Source of the DNA: Caldifarciminota bacterium
Lineage (GTDB): Bacteria > Hydrothermota > Tepidihabitantia > Tepidihabitantales > Tepidihabitantaceae
Length of the DNA stretch: 64,000 bases
Assembly: GCA_026418295.1 (NCBI GenBank)
Contig: JAOABP010000001.1
Location: 372,001-436,000, forward strand
Reading direction: 5' to 3'
Below the pieces are notes generated by a model. The model was not told the DNA's origin, did no database searches, and worked only from the letters and a program-made list of their open reading frames with translations. This document shows, piece after piece, positions 42,869 to 51,105 of the stretch. Each line of letters begins with the position of its first letter. Within the stretch, counting starts at the first letter, position 1. The translations under genes and the position numbers were made by a program.

Positions 42869-44476
42869 TTACTTCCGGACGAACAGCAGTTTTCGTACCA
42901 CACTTCTGCTGCCCGGCAACCGGATAAAGTATATTCCGGGTTCAAGGCTTTGCAGATCAACATCAACCTCCCCTGCTGATGACTGACGCAGTAACTGTTC
43001 AAGCCGGAGGCGCCCGGTTGCATCATAAAGAAGAAGATTGCCTGCCTCCGCATTCCGCACCCGTACCCGCTCACTGACGACCTGCGGGAATACCGCCAGC
43101 CCGGTATTATCTCCCCAATTCCGGTCTTCTGCCACCCCCTGACCGCTGACGATAAAATAACCAGTGCGGACATCGTTCTGGGAATTGATATCGTAGCGGG
43201 AGTAAAGGGAACACCTGGTAGTCCAGATGCCGGTGCGGTTGTTTACATAAAAGCTGTCAAAATCCACGATTATCGCGCCCCCTCCAGCAGGGAAAAATAC
43301 CTCATCCGAATCAGCATAAACCCGGGCACTATCTGGAGTGTAAATATAAAACCAGACCCTCACCCTGCCGCCGCTGCCAAAACCTGCCAGCTCCGCCCTC
43401 GGCAGCACAAAGATATTGGTATCAACTATGCCGGCAGGAGAAATGATCCGGCGCCAGCCGAAATCGCTCTGGAGTGGAGTGAGTAGAAGTTTGCCGTAGA
43501 AGGCCGGGTCCTGCCAGCCGGCGGTGTCATCAACCATCATCGGCCACCAGCCGTGAAACTCTCGTGCATCTTTCTGGAAGAAAAACAGCCTGCAGGTATC
43601 GGCATCAGGATGGAGGTTCAACTGCCAGCGTTCACTGCCGAACGGAATCCGGCATTCAAACTGCAGGTTTCCGGAACTGACCGAGGAGGCGGCAAGGGCA
43701 CCGGGAACCGGCAGCGGCACTGATGAGGGGCCCGATGATGTCCATGGATAGTAATACACCCGGTCCACACCACCGCTGTCAATAACTATCTGATAATTAC
43801 CCTCTGAAGAGTCCGGTTCCCACCGGCTGTTGTTATTCTCGTCAATGAACAGACAGATTTCGCCGGCAGGTGAACGGGTGGTGATCTCAGGCAGAGAAAA
43901 TGCCGCATAGAGGAAACTGTCACTGCCCATATACCAGGCATAGGACTGATGCTGAATTGAGGAGTTACCGCGGCGGGCGAAGTTTGCTGAACTCATAAAC
44001 CCCGCCCAAGACCATTCTTCCGGTTCAATATTGCCATCTATTACCGGAACTCCCAGCTCCGAAAAAAACGCCCGGACCGTATCACTGGTAAACAGCACCC
44101 TCATCTCCAAGGTGTCATTGCCGGGAAACGAATCACCATGATGCCGGGTGTAAACTCTCAGCGTATAGCCGGACCACAATACCGGTTGCGGCACCCAGAC
44201 TCTCGGTGACGATACCGTCCTTTCTCCGCCCGGTGGCAGTGAATCCGGAGTTGCTGTCTCCTCATAAATCATCTGCCCGCTGGAATCAACCTGAAAGACC
44301 ACTGCATACCCGCCAACCGGCTGAGAGCCGAAATTCCTGACAATTGCCGCCAAGACTGTTTCTTGTCCGGGTTGAACTCTGGGCTCTGCCGGTCCGGTGA
44401 TTGCCACCACCCCGACATCGGCAGCCAAAACATAACCGCAGAAAAATATCAAACCCCAGAAAAGGATGCGGTTCAT
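42869..44476 (-). CDS. Secreted CARDB/DOMON-like protein with type IX-style tail
   Basis: 535 residues; signal peptide MNRILFWGLIFFCGYVLA. Residues about 20-130 look like a CARDB-type beta domain (ETVLAAIVRNFGSQPVGGYAV), about 140-340 a carbohydrate-binding-like domain seen as DGNIEPEEWSWAG, and the end (GNLLLYDATGRLRLEQL, LEPGIYFIRLPG) is a sorting tail. Likely an exported surface or binding protein; ligand unknown. AGGAGGA precedes the ATG. Confidence 0.82.
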   Translation of the reverse strand: MNRILFWGLIFFCGYVLAADVGVVAITGPAEPRVQPGQETVLAAIVRNFGSQPVGGYAVVFQVDSSGQMIYEETATPDSLPPGGERTVSSPRVWVPQPVLWSGYTLRVYTRHHGDSFPGNDTLEMRVLFTSDTVRAFFSELGVPVIDGNIEPEEWSWAGFMSSANFARRGNSSIQHQSYAWYMGSDSFLYAAFSLPEITTRSPAGEICLFIDENNNSRWEPDSSEGNYQIVIDSGGVDRVYYYPWTSSGPSSVPLPVPGALAASSVSSGNLQFECRIPFGSERWQLNLHPDADTCRLFFFQKDAREFHGWWPMMVDDTAGWQDPAFYGKLLLTPLQSDFGWRRIISPAGIVDTNIFVLPRAELAGFGSGGRVRVWFYIYTPDSARVYADSDEVFFPAGGGAIIVDFDSFYVNNRTGIWTTRCSLYSRYDINSQNDVRTGYFIVSGQGVAEDRNWGDNTGLAVFPQVVSERVRVRNAEAGNLLLYDATGRLRLEQLLRQSSAGEVDVDLQSLEPGIYFIRLPGSRSVVRKLLFVRK

Positions 44477-44499
44477 GGCTTCCTCCTGTTGACACTAAC

Positions 44500-44528
44500 A
44501 GTATAAGGGTGATTTAAGAATCTGTCAA
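44500..44528 (-). promoter_or_regulatory. Promoter of the CARDB/DOMON gene
   Basis: Minus strand TTGACA (44523-44528), 17 bases, TATACT (44500-44505). Confidence 0.7.
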
Positions 44529-44542
44529 CCGGCGGGAACTGC

Positions 44543-44578
44543 TTGAAATTACCCGAAAATTAGGGCACTATTTAAAAT
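44543..44578 (+). promoter_or_regulatory. Possible promoter of the nucleotidase-ComEA gene
   Basis: TTGAAA (44543-44548) and the AT box TATTTAAAAT (44569-44578), directly before the ATG at 44580. Spacing is loose, so this is only suggestive. Confidence 0.35.
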
Positions 44579-44579
44579 C

Positions 44580-46250
44580 ATGCCCCTGTTCTGGCTTTTA
44601 CTGCTTGCCCCATCTGCGGGCAAATCCGATTTTACCGTCGTGCGGGTGATCTGGACCTCAGACCTGCATGCCCAGCTGCTGCCGACCGCAGACTTTGCCT
44701 CACCCGGCAGCCCCCGCCGTCAGCTGGGCGGCATCACCGGACTGATCCGCCTGATTCAGGAGCAGAAAACACCCGCAACCCTGCTGCTGGATAACGGCGA
44801 CTTTGCCTTCGGCTCACCGGAAGGTGACAGTTCGCAGGGCAGGGTAATGACCTTCTTCATGAACCGGCTCGGCTATGATGCGGCGGTACTCGGTGCCCGC
44901 GACTTCAGGGACGGACTGGTGAGCATTGAACTGCTTGCCCGTTCTGCCGGTTTCCCGATTCTTGCCGACCCCATGCTCAACATTTTACTCAACCGGCAGA
45001 CACCCCTCTTCCGACCCTATCTGGTCAAGGATGTCCGCGGGATCAAAGTGGGTATTATCGGTCTGTCTGATCCGGAAATCACACTGCTTAACGCTCCGGA
45101 AAGAATTCCGGGGATGGTCATTGATGAACCGCTCTATCAGGCACGGCGTCTGCTTCCAGCAGTAAAGGCTGAATCGGCGGAAATCGTGATCGTCCTCGGT
45201 CATATTACAGCTGAACAGGGACGGATCATCGCCGAAAGTCTGCCGGGAATTGATCTGGTAATCTGCCGGGGAGAACAGCAGCTGGAAAGCCAGCTACCCC
45301 GTTCCGGCAGGACGGCTGTTGTCAGCGGTGGCGTCTACGGCCAGCGGCTCGGAATTGCCGATATTCTCTTTCACAAGACGGAGCGCCGGGTGTATGCAAT
45401 TGAAGCCCAGCTTCTCAATGTTCAGCCCGGAACCGAAACCGTTCCCCAGCTCAAACAGTTTATCCTTAACCGCTATGATATCACCGCCGCCTATTCCACC
45501 AACGAGTTCTTTCCGAATGAATCCGGACGCCGGCAGCTCGCGCTTGCCATTGCCGAAGCTCTGCGTCAGAAATATAATGCGGATCTGGTCATTCTGCCGC
45601 TCTCGGCAACTGAAGCCGGACTTCCTTCCGCTCCGCTCACCCGCCGGGATTTATTCAATGCAGTCCCTTATCAGGAAAAACTGAAAATGCTCACCCTGCC
45701 GGAGAGTCTGCTCAATCAGATCCTCAAACCCGCCGGTATCAATGAAAATCTACCTGCTCCTGCAGTTGCCGGTGCCGATCTCTTTGTCCTTGGGGACACC
45801 AGCCAGCTCCGCATCCTTGCCGATGTCGCCGGCATCAGGCTCAGAGACAGAAAAAGAGGAGATTACAAGCTGATCACGACCGAAACCTGGCTGAAGCTGT
45901 CCGGACTGACGGAAAAAGGGAAAACTCTGCCCGAGAATCTGACCGATTTCTGGCTCAGATATGTGTCAGAAAAAGGCACAATCACCACCTGCCCGCTGCC
46001 CCGCCTTTACCCGGCATCCGTCATTCAGGCACAGCAGACACAAAAGTCCCAGACCGGCTTAATCAACATCAACACCGCTGATCTGGAACTGCTTTGTCAA
46101 CTGCCGGGCATCGGACCTAAGACCGCCCAGCGCATCATTGAATACCGCCAGACTCAGGGGAAATTCAAATCAATTGAAGAGATCATGAATGTCCGGGGCA
46201 TCGGACCCAAGAAGTTTGAGCAGATCAGGAACCTGATTACCGTGCGGTAG
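44580..46250 (+). CDS. 5'-nucleotidase/UshA-like protein fused to a ComEA-type HhH domain
   Basis: 556 residues with a short signal peptide. Residues about 20-290 follow the UshA metallophosphatase fold (WTSDLHAQL at 25-33, DNGD at 71-74), about 300-480 the C-terminal nucleotidase domain, and about 495-556 a ComEA helix-hairpin-helix pair (NINTADLELLCQLPGIG, NVRGIGPKKFEQI). Two metal motifs are broken: GNHE/D is GARD, and the late GHxH is CRGEQ, so hydrolysis is doubtful. ComEA domains bind double-stranded DNA outside the cell in competence. A role in binding external DNA or nucleotides is inferred. Confidence 0.82.
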   Translation: MPLFWLLLLAPSAGKSDFTVVRVIWTSDLHAQLLPTADFASPGSPRRQLGGITGLIRLIQEQKTPATLLLDNGDFAFGSPEGDSSQGRVMTFFMNRLGYDAAVLGARDFRDGLVSIELLARSAGFPILADPMLNILLNRQTPLFRPYLVKDVRGIKVGIIGLSDPEITLLNAPERIPGMVIDEPLYQARRLLPAVKAESAEIVIVLGHITAEQGRIIAESLPGIDLVICRGEQQLESQLPRSGRTAVVSGGVYGQRLGIADILFHKTERRVYAIEAQLLNVQPGTETVPQLKQFILNRYDITAAYSTNEFFPNESGRRQLALAIAEALRQKYNADLVILPLSATEAGLPSAPLTRRDLFNAVPYQEKLKMLTLPESLLNQILKPAGINENLPAPAVAGADLFVLGDTSQLRILADVAGIRLRDRKRGDYKLITTETWLKLSGLTEKGKTLPENLTDFWLRYVSEKGTITTCPLPRLYPASVIQAQQTQKSQTGLININTADLELLCQLPGIGPKTAQRIIEYRQTQGKFKSIEEIMNVRGIGPKKFEQIRNLITVR

Positions 46251-46258
46251 CGATTGGC

Positions 46259-47698
46259 TTAGTAAGTTCGGGCGTAGTAAATCAGAGTTTTGGTCTCCTT
46301 GCCGCAGATGATGCATTTCCCTACGCTGTCCTGCTCATTCAACGGCATATTCCGGGGCGTGGTCTTGGTTTCATCAATCAGCCGGTTTTCACACTCCTGG
46401 GCACCGCACCAGTGAACCTTGACAAATCCCGGCTTCTCAGCAAGGTTGCGTTTAAACTCCTCAATCGTCTCCGCACTGGTGGTAACACTCATCACCCACT
46501 GCCGTGCCCGTTCCAGCATGTTACGCTGAATCTGGTCCAGCAGTTTTCCGGTCTCGTCAACCAACTGTTCCAGACTGACCGCCAGTTTACCACTGCCATC
46601 CCGGGGCACGAGTACCACCTGACCGTTCTTCACATCGCGGGGACCGACCTCAATCCGCAGCGGCACTCCGCGCATCTCATATTCGTTGAACTTCCAGCCG
46701 GCGGTATACTGAAGCCGATCGTCAAGTTTTACCCGGAATAGCGAAAGCATTTCCCGAACCTTCCGGCACTGGCTTAAGACCGCCTCATCCTCCTTGCCAT
46801 AGAGGATCGGCACGATTACCACCTGGACCGGTGCCACTCGGGGCGGCAGAAAGAGCCCCTTGTCATCACCATGGGTCATGATCACCGCTCCGATCAGCCG
46901 GCTGGAAACACCCCAGGATGTCCCCCAGGGGTACTTCTCGGTGTTATCCTCATCCAGATAACGGATATCAAAAGCCCGGGTGAAGTTCTGTCCGAGATTA
47001 TGCGAGGTTCCAGCTTGCAGCGCCTGACCGTCCGGCATCAGCGCCTCGATCGAATAGGTCGCCAGCGCACCCGGAAACTTCTCACTTTCCGGCTTCTGCC
47101 CGGCAATTACCGGCACCCCGAGGTCATTCTCAACAAAGTCCACATAAATGTTCAGAATCCGCAGTGTCTCCTCCTGCGCCTCCTCCTGAGTCCGGTGCAG
47201 CGTGTGCCCCTCCTGCCAGAGAAACTCCAGCGTCCGCAGAAACAGCCGGGTGGTCTTTTCCCAGCGGAAGATGTTGCACCACTGGTTGATCAGCACCGGC
47301 AAGTCCCGGTAACTTCTGACCCAGCGTGCATACATGTAGTTGATAATCGCCTCACTCGTGGGCCGGAGCGCCAGCGGTTCGGTCAGATCCGCGTCCCCCC
47401 CTCTCGTTACCCAGGCAACCTGGGGCGAAAACCCCTTCACATGCTCCGCCTCTTTCTTGAGAAAACTTTCCGGAATCAGGGTCGGGAAATAGGCGTTGAC
47501 ATGGCCGGTGGCTTTAAACCGGGCATCAAGCCGTGCCTGCATGTTCTCCCACAGCGCGTAGCCATAGGGCCGGATCACCATACAGCCCCGCACCGGTGCG
47601 TAATCGGCAAGTTCCGCCTTCAGCACCACTGCGGTATACCACTCAGAAAAATTACCGCTCTTTGCCGGAATCTCTTTTACCAGACCTTCATCCTTCAT
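46259..47698 (-). CDS. proS: Prolyl-tRNA synthetase, archaeal/eukaryote type
   Basis: 479 residues, class II synthetase of the shorter ProS group without the bacterial editing insert. Motifs: FPTLIPESFL, RPTSEAIIN, FRWEKTTRLFLRTLEFLWQEGH-type motif 2, TSWGVSSRLIGAVIMTHGDDKG motif 3. The C-terminal domain has WCGAQECE and CIICGKE, a zinc site, and ends in YY-type residues as in this group. Leaderless: TTGACT-N16-TAATAT ends six bases before the ATG, and an AGGAGGTGAT sequence lies untranscribed in the spacer. Confidence 0.95.
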   Translation of the reverse strand: MKDEGLVKEIPAKSGNFSEWYTAVVLKAELADYAPVRGCMVIRPYGYALWENMQARLDARFKATGHVNAYFPTLIPESFLKKEAEHVKGFSPQVAWVTRGGDADLTEPLALRPTSEAIINYMYARWVRSYRDLPVLINQWCNIFRWEKTTRLFLRTLEFLWQEGHTLHRTQEEAQEETLRILNIYVDFVENDLGVPVIAGQKPESEKFPGALATYSIEALMPDGQALQAGTSHNLGQNFTRAFDIRYLDEDNTEKYPWGTSWGVSSRLIGAVIMTHGDDKGLFLPPRVAPVQVVIVPILYGKEDEAVLSQCRKVREMLSLFRVKLDDRLQYTAGWKFNEYEMRGVPLRIEVGPRDVKNGQVVLVPRDGSGKLAVSLEQLVDETGKLLDQIQRNMLERARQWVMSVTTSAETIEEFKRNLAEKPGFVKVHWCGAQECENRLIDETKTTPRNMPLNEQDSVGKCIICGKETKTLIYYARTY

Positions 47699-47704
47699 AC
47701 GGCA

Positions 47705-47732
47705 ATATTAATCACCTCCTGAAATCAGTCAA
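47705..47732 (-). promoter_or_regulatory. Promoter of proS
   Basis: Minus strand TTGACT (47727-47732), 16 bases, TAATAT (47705-47710). Confidence 0.75.
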
Positions 47733-47779
47733 GTATGACTGGAAGGACGGACAGAAATCACCTGAAACCGGCATCTTGC

Positions 47780-47807
47780 TTGACATATCCGGTCGGCAAT
47801 TTAAAAT
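47780..47807 (+). promoter_or_regulatory. Promoter of the SPT-like/GNAT pair
   Basis: TTGACA (47780-47785), 16 bases, TAAAAT (47802-47807). The ATG at 47815 is seven bases later. Confidence 0.78.
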
Positions 47808-47814
47808 CAACCCG

Positions 47815-49002
47815 ATGGATTTATTTGCCAAATGCAATGAATATTATCCGATCGTTGACCGGGCAAAACGGGCAGGATACTATCCTTACTTTATTCCCCT
47901 GAATTCCGAGCCGGACCGCCGGGTAACCATCAACGGCAAGGAACTGATCATGCTCGGTTCCAACAATTATCTCGGACTGACCACCGATCCGCGGGTCAAG
48001 CAGGCAGCGATTGATGCAATCAAGAAATACGGCACCGGCTGTACCGGCTCCCGGTTCCTCAATGGCACATTGGATCTGCATGTCCAGCTGGAGTCGGAAC
48101 TCGCCAGTTTCTACAAAAAAGAAGACTGCATTGTCTTTTCCACCGGTTATCAGACCAACCTGGGTGTGGTCTCCGCACTGGTCCGGCGCGGCGACATTGC
48201 GATCACCGACAAACTGGACCATGCATCAATTGTTGACGGTTGTCAGATGTCCTATGGTCAGGTCAAGCGGTTTACTCATAACGACCCGGATTCGCTCGAA
48301 GCGGTGATCAAAAGCCTGCCCAAGGATACAGGCAAGCTGGTGATTGTCGACGGTGTATTTTCAATGGAAGGGGACATCGCACCGCTTGACCGGATTGTGC
48401 CGCTGATGCAGAAATACCACTGCCGGCTGATGGTGGATGACGCCCATGCGGTCGGTGTCCTGGGCCGGCACGGCCGGGGCACCGCTGAACATTTCGGGGT
48501 GGAGGATAAGGTTGACCTGATCATGGGCACATTTTCCAAGTCATTCGCTACGATCGGCGGTTATGTAGTTGGTGAGCACAAAGTGATTACCTTTATCCGC
48601 CATCAGGCACGGCCACTGATCTTCTCGGCGGCCATACCGCCCACCGCAGTTGCCACCGTGCTCGCCGCCCTGAAGATTATCAAATCCGAGCCGGAACGGC
48701 GCACTCAGCTCTGGCGTAATGCCCGCAGAATGATGGAGGGTCTGCGTTCCATGGGCTACAACATCGGCACCACCGCAACCCCGATCATCCCGATCCATAT
48801 CGGCGATGATATGAAAACCCTGCTCTTCTGGCGCAAACTGTTCGACGCCGGCATCTTTGCCAACCCGGTCCTGCCGCCCGCAGTCCCGCCCAACCGCTCG
48901 CTCATCCGGACCAGTTATATGGCAACCCATACCGACGAAGACATCACTCAGGCACTGGAAATCTTTGAAAAGGTCGGGAAAAAAGAAGGGCTGATTCCTT
49001 GA
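47815..49002 (+). CDS. Alpha-oxoamine synthase, serine palmitoyltransferase-like
   Basis: 395 residues from the ATG at 47815; the long open frame upstream runs through the promoter and opposite proS. PLP fold: DHAS (135-138), DDAHAVGVLG, and lysine 242 in GTFSKSFATIGGYV. GTGCTGSRFLNGTLDLHVQLE at 73-93, the SFATIGGYV block and IFANPVLPPAVPPN are closer, from memory, to Bacteroides serine palmitoyltransferase than to Kbl or BioF. SPT joins serine and an acyl-CoA as the first step of sphingolipid synthesis. Kbl (glycine C-acetyltransferase) is the main alternative. Confidence 0.82.
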   Translation: MDLFAKCNEYYPIVDRAKRAGYYPYFIPLNSEPDRRVTINGKELIMLGSNNYLGLTTDPRVKQAAIDAIKKYGTGCTGSRFLNGTLDLHVQLESELASFYKKEDCIVFSTGYQTNLGVVSALVRRGDIAITDKLDHASIVDGCQMSYGQVKRFTHNDPDSLEAVIKSLPKDTGKLVIVDGVFSMEGDIAPLDRIVPLMQKYHCRLMVDDAHAVGVLGRHGRGTAEHFGVEDKVDLIMGTFSKSFATIGGYVVGEHKVITFIRHQARPLIFSAAIPPTAVATVLAALKIIKSEPERRTQLWRNARRMMEGLRSMGYNIGTTATPIIPIHIGDDMKTLLFWRKLFDAGIFANPVLPPAVPPNRSLIRTSYMATHTDEDITQALEIFEKVGKKEGLIP

Positions 49003-50117
49003 GCGGACTGACCGTCCGTCCGGTAACAACCGCAGCTGAACTTGACCGTTTTGTGCGCCTGCCATTTGCGCTTTACCGTAACGACCCCTACTGGGTCCCG
49101 CCTCTGCTCAGTGATGTCAAGCGCACCCTGACACCGGGACAGAACCCTTTCTGGTCTCATGCCGAGCGCCGGCTGTTTCTTGCCGAACGCAACGGCCAGC
49201 CCGCCGGCAGAATCTGCGCCACGGTTGATCGTAATTACAACCAGTATCACCAGACTGCGATCGGCTTTTTCGGATTCTTTGAATGTGAAAACAGCCTTGA
49301 AACCGCCCGGGCACTTTTCCAGGCGGTACGGGAGTATCTGCGTCAGGCAGGAATGAAACTGATCTATGGTCCGGCAAACCCGAGTCTGAACGATGAAGCC
49401 GGTCTGCTGGTCCAGCCGTTTGAAGGCATGCCCTACATCAAGATGAGCTATAACCCCGCCTATTATTCTGCCCTCATTGAAGCCTGCGGCTTTACCAAGG
49501 TGAAGGATCTGTATGCCTATGCGGTCCCGCTCGACCAGCCGATCCCGGAAAAACTTCAGCGTGTCCTCAATGCGCTGAAAAACAAGCCGGGCCTGACGGT
49601 CCGTCCGGTGAATCTGCAGGACCTGAAGACCGATCTGAAATACATCAAGGAGATTTACAACGACTCCTGGTCCCGGAACTGGGACTTTGCACCGATGACC
49701 GATGAGGAGATTGACGACCTTGCCCGGCAGCTGAAACCCATCATCCAGCCTGCCATCTGTCCGCTTGTCTTCTATCAGGGGGAACCGGCGGGCATGTGCA
49801 TCGCCCTGCCTGATTACAACCAGGTGCTCAAACGGCTCAATGGCAGACTCTTTCCCTTAGGCTGGCTGAAATTCCTGCTCTACAAAAACCGCATCACCCG
49901 TGCCCGGCTCTGGGCGCTGGGGGTAAAGCGGAAATTCCACAATCTCGGATTTGACTCCCTGCTCTACTATGAGTCATTCATGGGAGCAAAACGGCTCGGC
50001 TATACCGAAGGGGAGGTCTCCTGGATTCTGGAAGACAACTACTCCATCATCCGCCCGATCCTGATGTGGGGCGGCAGGCTGTATCGCACCTACCGCGTCT
50101 ACCAGAGTCAACTCTGA
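48999..50117 (+). CDS. GNAT-fold (YghO-like) acyltransferase-type protein
   Basis: 372 residues from a TTG that overlaps the previous stop by four bases. Layout: VRPVTTAAELDRFVRLPFALYRNDPYWVPPL at the start, then GYGP-like IYGPANPSLNDEAGLLVQPFEG, and a second GNAT half near 200-350. I place it in the YghO-like GNAT group. Tight coupling to an SPT-like gene suggests N-acylation of the amino lipid product, a ceramide synthase-like step, but this is inference; no catalytic residue is identified. Confidence 0.75.
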   Translation: MSGLTVRPVTTAAELDRFVRLPFALYRNDPYWVPPLLSDVKRTLTPGQNPFWSHAERRLFLAERNGQPAGRICATVDRNYNQYHQTAIGFFGFFECENSLETARALFQAVREYLRQAGMKLIYGPANPSLNDEAGLLVQPFEGMPYIKMSYNPAYYSALIEACGFTKVKDLYAYAVPLDQPIPEKLQRVLNALKNKPGLTVRPVNLQDLKTDLKYIKEIYNDSWSRNWDFAPMTDEEIDDLARQLKPIIQPAICPLVFYQGEPAGMCIALPDYNQVLKRLNGRLFPLGWLKFLLYKNRITRARLWALGVKRKFHNLGFDSLLYYESFMGAKRLGYTEGEVSWILEDNYSIIRPILMWGGRLYRTYRVYQSQL

Positions 50118-50118
50118 C

Positions 50119-51096
50119 TCATCGGGGCAGAAAAGTCCTGATAACCGCCTCCACCTGAAACAGACTGCTTACCTTCTTCTCCCCCGGATTGAACACCATC
50201 CCGTCGAGCAGAAAAAACCGCTCCTGATAATTGAACGCATAGAGCACAAAGGGTCCGCCAATTACCTGTTTCTGATTCTGCCACACCCCCCGAATCCGGA
50301 GGCAGGGAACACCCAGAAATTCAATACTCTCAGCCCGCACCGCATTCCGGTCCACATAATCACCATCGTAGAACTTTGCGGTCAGCCGGTCCCGCAGCTG
50401 AAGAACAGAATCGGCCACCAGCGGGAAAACGGTATCCTGCCACCAGACAAACACACTCCGGTCCGGGAAATGGCTGTGGATGTAAACAAACCGCTCCGCG
50501 CTGTCCTTATCCTGAATCAGCCACTCCTTCGGCACATCCAGACTGAAACCGAAGTCTGCCAGTCGCCGGCTTGCCGCATCATCCCTCCCCCGGAAAAAGG
50601 TGGCTGCGGTCATCTGCTCCAGAACCATCTCAGTAACCGTGCGATAGAGCCGTGCTCCGTAAATCCGCAGTCCCTCAATCAGCCGTTCTGTGTCACGGGC
50701 AACAAACAGAAGCACCTGCTGATTATCTACCCAGGCATTCGGAAACTTGAACAGCCCGAAGCCTTCCTCACCGAGCGAATCGACGCGGAAACCCAGGACA
50801 CCTCGGATGATTGAATCCCTTACGGTACCGATCAGAAAAACGATCCGCATCCGGGAATAGCTCGAAAACCGGTCAAACCCGCCGACCCGCAGCAGAAACT
50901 CCGGCTCGGGCTGAGGGGTAAAGACAGGCCGTTCCAGAATTGCCGTCACCTCACTACTCACCAGGTTCCAGTAGTCGGTAATAATTGTCACCTCCTGCAG
51001 TCTGCCGATCGACTTGGGCAGGGAACCGGTGCACAGACAAAGGACAAGGACCGCCAGCCCCACCCCGCCGTGCTGAAACCTGCGCAGAAATTTCAT
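50119..51096 (-). CDS. DUF4837-family exported protein
   Basis: 325 residues with an N-terminal hydrophobic signal; a Cys near residue 22 (LCLCTGS) could be a lipid anchor. It fits DUF4837, known mostly from Bacteroidetes: a first half ending near the NAWVDNQQVLLFVARD block and a second half ending GGPFVLYAFNY...FFLLDGMVFNPGE. Function unknown. It starts ten bases after recG, so it is in the ligA-recG operon. Confidence 0.8.
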   Translation of the reverse strand: MKFLRRFQHGGVGLAVLVLCLCTGSLPKSIGRLQEVTIITDYWNLVSSEVTAILERPVFTPQPEPEFLLRVGGFDRFSSYSRMRIVFLIGTVRDSIIRGVLGFRVDSLGEEGFGLFKFPNAWVDNQQVLLFVARDTERLIEGLRIYGARLYRTVTEMVLEQMTAATFFRGRDDAASRRLADFGFSLDVPKEWLIQDKDSAERFVYIHSHFPDRSVFVWWQDTVFPLVADSVLQLRDRLTAKFYDGDYVDRNAVRAESIEFLGVPCLRIRGVWQNQKQVIGGPFVLYAFNYQERFFLLDGMVFNPGEKKVSSLFQVEAVIRTFLPR

Positions 51097-51105
51097 CGCT
51101 ACCTC

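Noticed and set aside
46871-47722. 283-residue plus-strand frame
   Set aside because: Entirely opposite proS; no start signals.
47533-47814. N-terminal extension of the SPT-like gene
   Set aside because: It runs opposite proS and through a TTGACA-N16-TAAAAT promoter; family similarity starts after 47815.
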